Below are positions 1 to 8,210 of a stretch of 64,000 bases of DNA, one piece after another (position 1 is the first letter of the stretch; every line of letters starts with the position of its first letter). The notes under the pieces were generated by a model that searched no databases, had not been told where the DNA came from, and saw only the letters and a list, made by a program, of their open reading frames with translations. The DNA is from Novosphingobium sp. MW5. Its GTDB lineage: Bacteria; Pseudomonadota; Alphaproteobacteria; Sphingomonadales; Sphingomonadaceae. The position numbers were made by a program, and so were the translations under genes. The stretch lies in contig JAPCWB010000001.1 in assembly GCA_025938935.1 (NCBI GenBank), positions 682,001 through 746,000 on the forward strand. The letters are read 5' to 3'.

Positions 1-513
1 ATCGGCGCGCTTGCGCTTGTCGGCATCGGGGACTTGCAGGCCAAGGATCCGCTCGAACTTTTCCTCGGTCATGCCGGGGCGGGCAAGCACGCGGGCGCGC
101 TGGGCCTCGGGCCCGGCCGAGACGACGAGCACTGCATCGACCCCCGCGTCACCGCCCTTTTCGTAAAGCAGGGGGATATCGAACACGACCAGTGGTTCGT
201 GCGCCATGTCGTGCAGGAACTGCCGCCGCATGGCCGCGACTGCCGGGTGGACGATTGCCTCCAGCCGCTTCAGCGCCTCGGGATTGCCGAAGACCGCCGC
301 GCCGAGCTTTTGCCGGTCGACGCCCTCCGGCCCGGTCGTGCCGGGATAGGCTTCCTCGATCGCGGGGAGCAGCGGCCCGCCGGGTCCCTGCAATTCATGC
401 ACCGCCTTGTCGGCATCGAAGACCGGCACGCCAAGTCCCGCGAACATCGCCGCGACCGCCGACTTGCCCATGCCGATCGAGCCGGTGAGGCCGAGGATGA
501 AGGGCTTGCTCAT
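1..513 (-). CDS. coaE: Dephospho-CoA kinase, 3' end beyond window
   Basis: Last step of coenzyme A synthesis: ATP-dependent phosphorylation of the ribose 3'-OH of dephospho-CoA in the cytosol. The frame stays open from an ATG at 511-513 to the window edge, giving about 171 residues of an expected 200. The N-terminus carries the P-loop GSIGMGKS, followed by VFDADKAVHEL, the usual CoaE spacing of nucleotide and CoA sites. The visible end, MTEEKFERILGLQ then DADKRKRAD, is the conserved CoaE region just before the C-terminal helices. Its ATG overlaps the aroE stop as ATGA, so it is the last visible gene of a ppsR-maf-aroE-coaE run reading away from the putative origin. Function is secure; the C-terminus is not seen. 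Confidence 0.95.
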   Translation of the reverse strand, partial: MSKPFILGLTGSIGMGKSAVAAMFAGLGVPVFDADKAVHELQGPGGPLLPAIEEAYPGTTGPEGVDRQKLGAAVFGNPEALKRLEAIVHPAVAAMRRQFLHDMAHEPLVVFDIPLLYEKGGDAGVDAVLVVSAGPEAQRARVLARPGMTEEKFERILGLQVPDADKRKRAD

Positions 514-1367
514 GCCGTCAGCAGTGCGCGCAATTCGGCATCGTGCTCGCGCGGAGCGGGCTGGCCAAAGAATTTCTCGAAGGCCACCGCCGCCTGCCCG
601 ATCAGCATGGCAAGGCCGTCTACGGTGGGCAAACCCCGCGCGCGGGCATCCCGCAGCAGCGGCGTGTCGAGCGGGTCGGTGACGATGTCATAGACCACAG
701 ACCCCGGCGGGGCGTGGCTGAAATCGAAGGAGAGCAGCGGCTGCCCCGCCATGCCGAGCGGACTGGCATTGACGATGAGGTCAAGGCAGCCCTCGCGGTC
801 ATCGAAGGCGAAGTCGGTTTCCGGCGCGAAGTGGGCGAGGTCGACCGCGTGGTGCTCACCCTTCGGCGCGAGCTCGTCGAGCAGGGCGCGCGCCTTGGCC
901 GGATCGCGCGCGGCGAGGACCAGGGTGAAGCCCGGGTCCGCCAGCGCCGTGACAATCGCCCGCGCCGCACCGCCTGCACCAAGGATCCGCGCCATGCGGT
1001 AATAGTGCTTCTGGGCGAGCCATGGCTTCAGGGGTTCGAGAAAGCCGGGAGCATCGGTGTTGTAGCCCGTCAGCCTGCCATCCTCGCCGCGCACGATCGT
1101 GTTCACCGCACCGATCCGCGCCGCCTGCGGGTCGATCGCGTCGAGGAAAGGCATGACTGCCTGCTTGTGCGGCATGGTGACATTGCAGCCCCGCCAGTCC
1201 GGATCGGCGCGGCGTTCGGCGAGGTAGGCTTCGACATCGCCGGGCAGGACATGCGCGGCGCCGTATTCGGCGTGGATGCCAAGCTGTGCCAGCCAGAAGC
1301 CATGGATCGCCGGGCTTTTCGATTGCAGAATGGGATCGCCGATTACCTCGGCATTGGGACGGCTCAT
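510..1367 (-). CDS. aroE: Shikimate dehydrogenase
   Basis: Reduces 3-dehydroshikimate to shikimate with NADPH in aromatic amino acid synthesis. The 285-residue product has the [10 protein letters not shown] substrate motif near residue 16, NVTMPHKQ with the catalytic lysine near residue 67, and a Rossmann loop GAGGAARAI near residue 130. The reading frame is open further upstream, but the ATG at 1365-1367 (MSRPNAEV) gives the normal family length and overlaps the maf stop by 4 bases, which fixes the start. It lies between maf and coaE, an order also found next to the Caulobacter origin. Confidence 0.95.
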   Translation of the reverse strand: MSRPNAEVIGDPILQSKSPAIHGFWLAQLGIHAEYGAAHVLPGDVEAYLAERRADPDWRGCNVTMPHKQAVMPFLDAIDPQAARIGAVNTIVRGEDGRLTGYNTDAPGFLEPLKPWLAQKHYYRMARILGAGGAARAIVTALADPGFTLVLAARDPAKARALLDELAPKGEHHAVDLAHFAPETDFAFDDREGCLDLIVNASPLGMAGQPLLSFDFSHAPPGSVVYDIVTDPLDTPLLRDARARGLPTVDGLAMLIGQAAVAFEKFFGQPAPREHDAELRALLTA

Positions 1368-1948
1368 GCGGGCAGTTCCCCGCATTCGCGCAGCGCGCCC
1401 AGCACTTTCAGCAGCGGCATGCCAAGCACGGTGAACTGATCCCCCTCTATGGACTCGAACAATTGCGGCCCGCGCGCCTCGATGCGGAACACGCCGACAC
1501 AATAGCTGACCTCTGGCCATTCGTGCGCGAGATAGTCGGCAATGAAGCCTTCCGACAAGGGGCGCACCCGAAGCCGCGCCAGGTCGCCGCCGCTCCACAG
1601 CACTTCGCCATCGCGCACCAGCGCGGCGGCGCTGTGGAGTTCCATTGTTCGACCCGAGAAAAGGCGGAGGTGTTCAGCCGCATCTTCACGGCTGGCCGGC
1701 TTGTCGAAACGGCGGCCTTCGACGACGACGAGCGAGTCACTGCCAAGCACCACCCGTCCCGGCTGCATGGGCGATGCGGCGAGAGCCTTGGCTATGGCGA
1801 GCTCAGTGGCAACCCTGTCCGCCGGGGCTCCGGCAAGTTGCGCTTCCAGCGCGCGCTCATCCACCGGCGCAGGGGCGGCGATGAAATCCACTCCGGCAGC
1901 CTCCAGCATGGCCTTTCGCGACCCGCTTTGCGAAGCGAGGACGATCAT
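1364..1948 (-). CDS. maf: Maf-family nucleotide pyrophosphatase
   Basis: Maf proteins hydrolyse non-canonical or canonical nucleoside triphosphates to monophosphates and are linked to septum arrest and nucleotide-pool cleaning. The 194-residue product begins with the family signature [11 protein letters not shown] and keeps [10 protein letters not shown] with the conserved acidic centre near residue 75. I cannot decide from sequence whether the substrate is dTTP/UTP or m7GTP. It overlaps aroE downstream by 4 bases, and its ATG overlaps the ppsR stop (ATGA), so translation of the group is probably coupled. Confidence 0.9.
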   Translation of the reverse strand: MIVLASQSGSRKAMLEAAGVDFIAAPAPVDERALEAQLAGAPADRVATELAIAKALAASPMQPGRVVLGSDSLVVVEGRRFDKPASREDAAEHLRLFSGRTMELHSAAALVRDGEVLWSGGDLARLRVRPLSEGFIADYLAHEWPEVSYCVGVFRIEARGPQLFESIEGDQFTVLGMPLLKVLGALRECGELPA

Positions 1949-2766
1949 TCTTCCGGCGCTCCGTGCTGGTCATCATAAAGGCGGATCACTGCCGCGGCGG
2001 TTTCCTCGATTGAGCGCCGCGTCACGTCAATCACCGGCCAGCCATTGTCAGCGAACATGCGGCGCGCATACTGCACTTCCTTGGCCACGCGGTCCTCATC
2101 GACATAGGCGGTTTCGGGCCGCTGGTTGAGGGAGAGCAGCCGGTTACGCCGCACCTGGATCAGCCGATCTGGCGCGGTGGTCAGCCCCACTACCAGCGGC
2201 CGCTTCAAGGAATAGAGCGCATCGGGCGGCGGGCTTTCCGGCACCACCGGAATGTTCGCCACCTTGTAGCCGCGATTGGCGAGATAGATTGACGTCGGCG
2301 TCTTCGACGTGCGCGACACGCCGGCGAGGACGATGTCGGCCTCTTCCCAGTCCTCGTGGCTCACCCCGTCGTCGTGGGCGATGGTATAGTGGATGGCATC
2401 GACGCGGGCGAAATAGGCATCGTCCATCAGGTGCTGCCGCCCGGGCCGGGCCTTGGCCTGTTGGCCGAGCATATCCTCGAGCACCGCGGTCACCGCATCG
2501 AGCGCCGCAACCGAAGGCAGGCCAAGCGCACGGCAGCGTTCCTCCAGCCGGGCGCGCAGCTCTGCATTGACCAGGGTGAACAGCACCAGCCCCGGATGAG
2601 CGGCGATTTCACCCAGCACGCGGTCCATATGCTGCTGGCTGCGCACCATCGGCCAGAAGTGACGCGAGACCTGTGCATCGTCGAACTGGGCGAGCGCGGC
2701 CTTGGCAATCATCTCCAGCGTTTCGCCGGTGGAATCCGACAGCAGGTGGACATGAATCTTGGGCAT
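1945..2766 (-). CDS. ppsR: PEP synthase / PPDK regulatory kinase-phosphorylase
   Basis: DUF299 bifunctional regulator: ADP-dependent phosphorylation and Pi-dependent dephosphorylation of phosphoenolpyruvate synthase or pyruvate phosphate dikinase. The 273-residue product starts [16 protein letters not shown], typical of the family, and holds the P-loop [11 protein letters not shown] near residue 150. The open frame extends 150 bases upstream, but that stretch has no family similarity and would run into the putative origin, so I take the ATG at 2764-2766. It is the first gene of the leftward group and is divergent from hemE. In Caulobacter the same family borders the origin on this side. Confidence 0.93.
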   Translation of the reverse strand: MPKIHVHLLSDSTGETLEMIAKAALAQFDDAQVSRHFWPMVRSQQHMDRVLGEIAAHPGLVLFTLVNAELRARLEERCRALGLPSVAALDAVTAVLEDMLGQQAKARPGRQHLMDDAYFARVDAIHYTIAHDDGVSHEDWEEADIVLAGVSRTSKTPTSIYLANRGYKVANIPVVPESPPPDALYSLKRPLVVGLTTAPDRLIQVRRNRLLSLNQRPETAYVDEDRVAKEVQYARRMFADNGWPVIDVTRRSIEETAAAVIRLYDDQHGAPEE

Positions 2767-2783
2767 GGGGATAGTCGCGCCGC

Positions 2784-2794
2784 CTTGTGGACAG
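2784..2794 (-). repeat. DnaA-box-like 11-mer, copy 1
   Basis: CTTGTGGACAG on the plus strand, identical to the copy at 2888-2898 and 104 bases from it. Read on the minus strand, 2786-2794 is CTGTCCACA, with the conserved CCACA core of a DnaA box and 7 of 9 matches to TTATCCACA. Confidence 0.5.
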
Positions 2795-2887
2795 ATGGAG
2801 GCATAAACCACGGGACAAGGCTGGTGACAACTTGGCCGCTTGGCACCACCCCCGATTCCCACCCACTGACAGGTGTCCGATCGGCAT

Positions 2888-2898
2888 CTTGTGGACAG
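2888..2898 (-). repeat. DnaA-box-like 11-mer, copy 2
   Basis: Second exact copy of CTTGTGGACAG. It is followed within 20 bases by CGATTCCCACAGG, which carries a GANTC site and a CCCACA core on the opposite strand, so the motifs cluster around 2888-2917. Confidence 0.5.
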
Positions 2899-3040
2899 GG
2901 GGAAAACGATTCCCACAGGCTGGGGACAAGGGGGATAAGTCCTGCTTGACCCGCGGCTGCCGCGATTCGGATCACAGCTCCCCCTGTTCAGGCCGGGACA
3001 AATCAGGCAAGGGCGCGTTGTGCCCGGTTTCCACAGGCCA

Positions 3041-3088
3041 ACTACCTACAGAATCCTTTTATATCTCTTTCTCTTATTTTGTTTGGGA
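3041..3088. other. AT-rich stretch, candidate DNA unwinding element / hemE promoter
   Basis: The stretch beginning CCTTTTATATCTC and ending CTTATTTTG is conspicuously AT-rich and pyrimidine-rich compared with its GC-rich surroundings. It lies directly between the last DnaA-box-like motif (3027-3035) and the hemE start. It could serve as the unwinding element, as hemE promoter and leader, or as both. Sequence alone does not separate these. Confidence 0.45.
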
Positions 3089-3097
3089 CCAGATCCG

Positions 3098-4126
3098 ATG
3101 GCCGGACTCCTTCTCGAAACCCTGCGCGGAACCAATGGTGATACGCGCCCGGTGTGGTTCATGCGGCAGGCGGGACGCTACCTTCCGGAGTACCGTGCGC
3201 TGCGGGCAGAGAAGGGCGGATTTCTTGCGCTCGTCTATGATTCTGAGGCCGCAGCCGAGATCACCCTGCAACCGATCCGCCGCTTCGGTTTCGATGGCGC
3301 GATCCTGTTTTCCGACATCCTGATCGTGCCCTACGCCATGGGACAGGACCTGCAGTTCCTCGTCGGCGAGGGTCCTCACCTGTCGCCACGGCTGGTCGAT
3401 ACTGCGCTGTCCTCTTTGGCAGCCGTGCCCTCGCGGCTCGATCCGATTTACGAGACCGTGGCACGGGTCAAGGCAGGGCTGGGCTCTGACCGCACCCTGC
3501 TGGGCTTTGCCGGAAGCCCCTGGACCGTTGCGACCTATATGGTGGCGGGCGAGGGCAGCCGCGACCAGCATGAGACCCGCGCGCTGGCATACCGCGATCC
3601 GGCGGCCATGCAGGCGATCATCGATGCCATCGTTGCCGTGACCGTCGATTACCTCGCCGGCCAGATCGCCGCGGGGGCAGAGGCAGTGCAGCTGTTCGAC
3701 AGCTGGGCGGGCAGCCTGGCCCCGGCCGAATTCGAACGCTGGGTCATCGCGCCGAATGCTGCCATCGTCAGCCAGCTGCGCGCGCGCTGTCCGGGCGTGC
3801 CGATCATTGGCTTTCCCAAGGGCTCGGGCGAAAAGCTTCCCGCCTATGCGCGCGAGACAAAAGTCGATGCGCTCGGCCTCGACGAGACGGTCGATCCGCT
3901 CTGGGCCCACAAGGTGCTGCCAGAAGGTCTGCCCGTACAGGGCAACCTCGATCCGCTGCTGCTTCTGGCCGGCGGTGAGGAGCTGGAGCGCCAGACGCGC
4001 CGCATCCTCGATGCCTTTGCCGATCGCCCGCACGTCTTCAACCTTGGCCACGGCATCGGCCAGACGACCCCGATCGACAATGTTTCCACCGCGCTTGCCA
4101 CAGTCAGGGGCTGGCGCCGCGGCTAG
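3098..4126 (+). CDS. hemE: Uroporphyrinogen decarboxylase
   Basis: Decarboxylates the four acetate side chains of uroporphyrinogen III to give coproporphyrinogen III in haem synthesis. The 342-residue product has the N-terminal signature RPVWFMRQAGRYLPEY, which contains the substrate-binding arginines, then ILFSDILIVPYAMG with the catalytic aspartate, and GFPKGSG later. The frame is open from 3020, but that stretch lies in the origin region; the ATG at 3098 (MAGLLLETLRG) gives the family length. It is followed 20 bases later by hemJ. hemE adjoining the origin is a recognised alphaproteobacterial arrangement. Confidence 0.96.
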   Translation: MAGLLLETLRGTNGDTRPVWFMRQAGRYLPEYRALRAEKGGFLALVYDSEAAAEITLQPIRRFGFDGAILFSDILIVPYAMGQDLQFLVGEGPHLSPRLVDTALSSLAAVPSRLDPIYETVARVKAGLGSDRTLLGFAGSPWTVATYMVAGEGSRDQHETRALAYRDPAAMQAIIDAIVAVTVDYLAGQIAAGAEAVQLFDSWAGSLAPAEFERWVIAPNAAIVSQLRARCPGVPIIGFPKGSGEKLPAYARETKVDALGLDETVDPLWAHKVLPEGLPVQGNLDPLLLLAGGEELERQTRRILDAFADRPHVFNLGHGIGQTTPIDNVSTALATVRGWRRG

Positions 4127-4146
4127 GCTGGCATTACATTCAACCC

Positions 4147-4590
4147 ATGCTCACGGTGCTCAGCATGACCTACTTCTGGCTCAAGGCCGGCCATATCATC
4201 TTCGTGATCTTCTGGATGGCCGGGCTGTTCATGCTGCCGCGCTATTTCGTCTATCACCAGGAAGCGCCCGAAGGCTCGCCCGAGAATGCGGTTTGGACTG
4301 ACCGCGAGCGCAAGCTGCTCAAGATCATCCTCTGGCCCTCGCTGACCGTGGTCTGGGTGCTGGGCTTGGCCTTGGCGGTAACGACCGGTGCCTTCGCGCA
4401 AGGGTGGTTCCACGCCAAGCTGCTGCTGGTTCTGGCACTGAGCGGCTATCATGTCTGGCTGGCTGGCTATCACAAGGCCCTGGCGCTGGGAGAGCGGCGG
4501 CTGACCGGCAAGAAGCTGCGCCTGCTGAACGAAGTGCCCGGAATGGCCGCGGCGCTGATCGTCATAATGGTCGTGATCAAGCCGTTCTGA
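4147..4590 (+). CDS. hemJ: Protoporphyrinogen oxidase HemJ
   Basis: Membrane protein that oxidises protoporphyrinogen IX to protoporphyrin IX in bacteria lacking HemY or HemG. The 147-residue product has about four hydrophobic segments. The first contains the conserved histidine (WLKAGHIIFVIFWMAGLFMLPR) near residue 16 and is followed by RYFVYH. LNEVPG near the C-terminus is also a family motif. The ATG at 4147 is used; an in-frame ATG (MTYFWLKAGH) 18 bases later is an equally good start. It sits 20 bases after hemE, so the two haem genes are probably co-transcribed, with rho downstream as in related genomes. Confidence 0.88.
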   Translation: MLTVLSMTYFWLKAGHIIFVIFWMAGLFMLPRYFVYHQEAPEGSPENAVWTDRERKLLKIILWPSLTVVWVLGLALAVTTGAFAQGWFHAKLLLVLALSGYHVWLAGYHKALALGERRLTGKKLRLLNEVPGMAAALIVIMVVIKPF

Positions 4591-4635
4591 TTGACTTGCC
4601 TCCCTGCGAGGCATAAATCCGGCCTGTCCCGCACG

Positions 4636-4659
4636 GTTCGCGCCCCTTTGCGCGCGAAC
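4636..4659 (+). other. Hairpin in the rho leader
   Basis: GTTCGCG at 4636-4642 pairs with CGCGAAC at 4653-4659 across a 10-base loop, about 70 bases before the rho start and 45 after hemJ. No T-tract follows, so it is not a standard intrinsic terminator. It may be an attenuator or leader structure; rho is autoregulated in other bacteria. Confidence 0.3.
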
Positions 4660-4725
4660 AGGTCTGCTTTCTCCAAGCCCATCGACCCGCGGCCATCACG
4701 AAGATAAAACATTGGAATACAAGAA

Positions 4726-5982
4726 ATGCACCTGAAAGAACTCAAGAAGAAAACGTCGGCCGAACTGGTCGAAATGGCCGAGGAATACGAGGTCGAGGGC
4801 GCCAGCACCCTGCGCCGGCAGGACCTGATGTTCGCCATCCTGAAGGAAGTCGCCGAAGACGGCGAGGAAATCATGGGCCTCGGCACGATCGAAGTGCTGC
4901 CCGAAGGTTTCGGCTTCCTGCGCAGCCCGGAAGCCAATTACCTCGCCGGTCCCGACGACATTTACGTCTCGCCCAACCAGGTCCGCAAATGGGGCCTGCG
5001 CACGGGCGACACCGTGGAAGGCGAAATCCGCGCGCCCAAGGACGGCGAGCGCTATTTTGCCATCACCAAGCTGACCAAGGTCAACTTCGACGATCCCGAA
5101 GCCGTCCGCCACCGTGTCAACTTCGACAACCTGACCCCGCTCTATCCCGACGAGCGCCTTGTGCTCGATACCTCGGACCCGACGGTTAAGGACAAGTCGG
5201 CCCGCGTGATCGACCTGATCAGCCCGCAAGGCAAGGGCCAGCGCGCGCTGATCGTCGCGCCGCCGCGCACGGGTAAGACCGTGCTGCTGCAGAACATCGC
5301 CAAGGCCATTACCGACAACCATCCCGAAGTGTTCCTGCTCGTCCTGCTGGTCGACGAACGCCCGGAAGAAGTCACCGACATGCAGCGCAGCGTGAAGGGC
5401 GAGGTCATTTCCTCGACCTTTGACGAGCCTGCCACGCGCCACGTGCAGGTTGCCGAAATGGTGATCGAAAAGGCCAAGCGCCTGGTCGAACACAAGCGCG
5501 ATGTCGTCATCCTGCTGGACTCGATCACCCGCCTCGGCCGCGCCTACAACACGGTGGTGCCGAGCTCGGGCAAGGTGCTCACCGGCGGTGTCGACGCCAA
5601 CGCACTGCAGCGCCCCAAGCGCTTCTTCGGCGCGGCGCGCAATATCGAGGAGGGCGGCTCGCTCTCGATCATCGCCACGGCCCTGATCGATACCGGCAGC
5701 CGCATGGACGAGGTCATTTTCGAAGAGTTCAAGGGCACGGGTAACTCCGAAATCGTCCTTGACCGCAAGGTCGCCGACAAGCGCATCTTCCCCGCGCTCG
5801 ACGTGGGCAAGAGCGGCACGCGCAAGGAAGAACTGCTGGTGCCGAAGGACCAGCTCTCGAAGATGTGGGTCCTGCGCCGTATCCTCATGCAGATGGGAAC
5901 GGTCGACGCGATGGAGTTCCTGCTCGACAAGATGAAGGACTCCAAGACCAACGAGGACTTCTTCGCCACGATGAACCAGTAA
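4726..5982 (+). CDS. rho: Transcription termination factor Rho
   Basis: Hexameric RNA-dependent ATPase/helicase that ends transcription at Rho-dependent sites. The 418-residue product shows the N-terminal helical region starting [18 protein letters not shown], an RNA-binding cold-shock-like domain ([22 protein letters not shown], about residues 63-85), the Walker [13 protein letters not shown], Walker [15 protein letters not shown], and the secondary-site [23 protein letters not shown]. It ends in the family's usual tail with no insertion. It begins 135 bases after hemJ. Confidence 0.97.
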   Translation: MHLKELKKKTSAELVEMAEEYEVEGASTLRRQDLMFAILKEVAEDGEEIMGLGTIEVLPEGFGFLRSPEANYLAGPDDIYVSPNQVRKWGLRTGDTVEGEIRAPKDGERYFAITKLTKVNFDDPEAVRHRVNFDNLTPLYPDERLVLDTSDPTVKDKSARVIDLISPQGKGQRALIVAPPRTGKTVLLQNIAKAITDNHPEVFLLVLLVDERPEEVTDMQRSVKGEVISSTFDEPATRHVQVAEMVIEKAKRLVEHKRDVVILLDSITRLGRAYNTVVPSSGKVLTGGVDANALQRPKRFFGAARNIEEGGSLSIIATALIDTGSRMDEVIFEEFKGTGNSEIVLDRKVADKRIFPALDVGKSGTRKEELLVPKDQLSKMWVLRRILMQMGTVDAMEFLLDKMKDSKTNEDFFATMNQ

Positions 5983-5992
5983 GGATCGCGAA

Positions 5993-7127
5993 GTGGGGGG
6001 CCCTTCGGATCCGCATCAAGCGATTGCCGAGGGCCTTGCCGCCTTGCAGGCGCGCGAACCGCAGCGCGCGGCACAGCTGCTGCGTTCGGCGGCGGATTCG
6101 CTGCCGGAAATCGAGTTTCCCCGGATGGCACTCGGCAATGTCGAGTTGGCGCTGGGTAATCTCGATGCGGCCGAAGCGGCGGTTGACCGGCAGCTGAATC
6201 TGGAAACCCGCGATGTCGGGGCGCTGCTGGTCAAGGGCCACCTGCGCGAGCGGCAGGGCGATCCGCGCGGTGCCTCGAGCTTTTATCAGGCCGCATCGAA
6301 CCAGGCCGCCGCTGGTTCACCCGTCCCGCCGCCGCTCACCAGTCTGATGGCGCACGGGCGGCAATTCATCGAATCCTCGAAGGGGGATTACGGCGCGCAC
6401 CTGCGCGCGGTGGTCGGCGATGCCCTGTCCCCCACCATGCGCGAGGCCATCGACCTGCTGACCGGCCAGTCGCGGCTCTACCTGCAGGAGCCATCGGTCT
6501 TCTATTATCCCGGCCTGCCGCAAAAGTGGTTCTACGACACCGCCGATTTCCCATGGCTCGAACCGATGCTGGCGCTCGCCCCGGCCATGCGCGCGGAGCT
6601 TGAGGCGCGGGAAGGGAACGGGTTCGAACCCTATGTGAGGCAGCAGGCGAACCGCCCCGCGCCCAACAATCCCCTGCTCGGCAAGATGGACTGGTCGGCG
6701 CATTATTTCTGGCAGGACGGCGCGCTGGTGGAGGACCACGCCAGAGCCTGTCCACGCACCATGGAGGCGCTTGGCCATGCGCCCCTGCCCGAAGTGCCCG
6801 GACGCGCCCCCAATGCCCTGTGGTCACGCCTGCTGCCGGGGGCACACATCGCCCCGCACCACGGCATGCTCAACACCCGGCTGATCTGCCATGTGCCGGT
6901 CCGCACTGCGCCGGGTTGCTCGCTCCGCGTCGGCAACGAGCGGCGCGAGTGGGTGGACGGGCAGGCGCTCATCTTTGACGATCTCGATCGAGCACGAGGC
7001 TATCAACGCGGGCGACCAGACCCGCGTGATCCTGCTGTTCGAGATCTGGCGTCCAGAAATCCCGGAGGAAGACCGCGCGGCAATCGCCCGGATCTTCCAG
7101 GCGATCGACACGTTCGGAATCAACTAG
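5993..7127 (+). CDS. Aspartyl/asparaginyl beta-hydroxylase with TPR-like N-terminus (one frameshift)
   Basis: Fe(II)/2-oxoglutarate-dependent hydroxylase of the AspH family; the substrate is unknown. About 100 N-terminal residues form TPR-like helical repeats. The C-terminal half holds PGAHIAPHHGMLNTRL and, after correction, ALIFDDSIEHEAIN, the His/Arg metal and co-substrate motifs. The frame breaks at 6982-6983: FDD continues into unrelated sequence, while SIEHEAINAGDQTRV and the normal end lie one frame over. Removing one base restores 377 residues. The likely original at the break is GATTC or GACTC, a GANTC site. The start is a GTG 10 bases after rho, preceded by AAGGA. The stop abuts the convergent stop of the next gene. 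Confidence 0.8.
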
Positions 7128-7826
7128 TTACGCGAGATTGGTAGAGAAGAACCGGTCGGTCCGCTGATCAGCCAGCTGCGCCGCCACGTCATTGCGGCGC
7201 ACGCCGTGTTCGGCGGCGAAGCCATGGTCGAGACCTTCATAATCGTAGATCGTCACGTGCGGATTATCGTCCAGCCCCTCGTGCATTGCCTTCTGCGCTT
7301 CGGGCGGGACAAAGCCATCGGCCGTCGGCACGTGAAGCAGCAGCGGCTTGGCGATGGCGTGGGCCTCGTTCAGCATCTGGTCGATACCGACTCCGTAATA
7401 GCCGACCGAGGCGTCGATATCGGTGCGCGTCGCCGCCTGGTAGGCAACCTTGCCGCCCATGCAGTAGCCGACGAGGCCGACCCCGGCGACGCCTTCCTGC
7501 CCGCGGATCCAGCGGATCGTTGCCTCAACGTCCCTTATCCCGGCGTCAAAATCGTGTGCCATCATGTGGCGGATCGCCTGCTGGAATTCCTCAGGCACAT
7601 CCGAATCGAGATCGATGCCTTCGGCCTGCCGCCAGAACACTTCCGGAGCGACTGCAAGGTAGCCCTTTTTCGCCCAGTCATCGGCCTTCTTGCGGATGCC
7701 GGGGTTCACGCCGAACACTTCCTGGATGACAATGATAGCGGCCTTCGGGGTTCCTGCAGGGCGGGCGACATAGGCGGGAAAGCTCTTGACGCCTTCGAAG
7801 GTGGGTATGCGGACCGTCTGGGCCAT
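7128..7826 (-). CDS. Dienelactone hydrolase family protein
   Basis: Alpha/beta hydrolase; the family hydrolyses dienelactones or related esters, but the true substrate here is unknown. The 232-residue product has the nucleophile motif GYCMGGKVAY (cysteine near residue 117), then the acid and histidine, the latter in GLDHGFAAEH near residue 200. The ATG at 7824-7826 (MAQTVRIPTF) is preceded by AAGGAG at proper distance, which decides the start over the longer open frame. No signal peptide, so cytosolic. It stands alone, convergent with the hydroxylase gene. Confidence 0.88.
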   Translation of the reverse strand: MAQTVRIPTFEGVKSFPAYVARPAGTPKAAIIVIQEVFGVNPGIRKKADDWAKKGYLAVAPEVFWRQAEGIDLDSDVPEEFQQAIRHMMAHDFDAGIRDVEATIRWIRGQEGVAGVGLVGYCMGGKVAYQAATRTDIDASVGYYGVGIDQMLNEAHAIAKPLLLHVPTADGFVPPEAQKAMHEGLDDNPHVTIYDYEGLDHGFAAEHGVRRNDVAAQLADQRTDRFFSTNLA

Positions 7827-7944
7827 GGGAAATCTCCTTGGGTTGGGGCGCTTGCCCCTCCTTTGGCGCGCCGCAAGACCATTGCCAAGTGCCAAGGGGC
7901 GGCCCATCTATCAGGCAGCGCCGATGGGGTGCAGGAGTCCAGCC

Positions 7945-8199
7945 ATGAAGGTTCACGTCGAGGTTGATTGCACGCCGGAAGAGGCCCGCCGCTTCCTTGG
8001 TCTGCCGGATGTTGCCAAGGCCAATGACGTCTATGTCGATGCCGTGGCGAAGGCCATGCAAGGCGTCGGCGATCTCGAAAAGCTGCAGTCGATGGCCAAG
8101 CAGGTCGCACCTATGGGCGAGATCGGGCTCAAGCTGTTCCAGCAATTCATGGATGTCGGCACCGGCGGCGCGGCCAAGAAGAAGGAAGGCGAAGGCTGA
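7945..8199 (+). CDS. Small conserved protein, probably DUF6489-like
   Basis: An 84-residue protein starting MKVHVEVDCTPEEARRFLGLPD. Its acidic and hydrophobic content suggests a small alpha/beta or helical fold (AMQGVGDLEKLQSMAK, IGLKLFQQFMD), with a lysine-rich tail. I recognise it only as a short conserved alphaproteobacterial protein often found directly before mnmE; no biochemical role can be read from it. GGAG lies about 10 bases before its ATG. It is 11 bases from mnmE, so probably in one operon. Confidence 0.7.
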   Translation: MKVHVEVDCTPEEARRFLGLPDVAKANDVYVDAVAKAMQGVGDLEKLQSMAKQVAPMGEIGLKLFQQFMDVGTGGAAKKKEGEG

Positions 8200-8210
8200 G
8201 CGCCGCAGCG

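Larger units (their letters stand above)
2767..3097. other. oriC: Probable chromosomal replication origin (oriC)
   Basis: A 331-base non-coding gap between divergent ppsR and hemE. It holds two identical 11-mers CTTGTGGACAG (2784-2794, 2888-2898), whose reverse strand CTGTCCACA matches the DnaA box TTATCCACA at 7 of 9. Another 7/9 match lies at 3027-3035 (GTTTCCACA), and GGGGGATAA at 2930-2938 matches the reverse box at 7 of 9. GGGACAA occurs three times (2812, 2923, 2995). Four GANTC sites lie at 2854, 2908, 2964 and 3051. An AT-rich flank (about 3041-3088) adjoins hemE and could be the unwinding element. The flanking genes are those of the Caulobacter and Rickettsia origins. I see no TTAA, hence no CtrA box of TTAA-N7-TTAA type. 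Replication function is inferred. Confidence 0.72.

Noticed and set aside
543..1439. 298-residue plus-strand frame opposite aroE
   Set aside because: Antisense to aroE with low-complexity composition; aroE motifs on the other strand are unambiguous.
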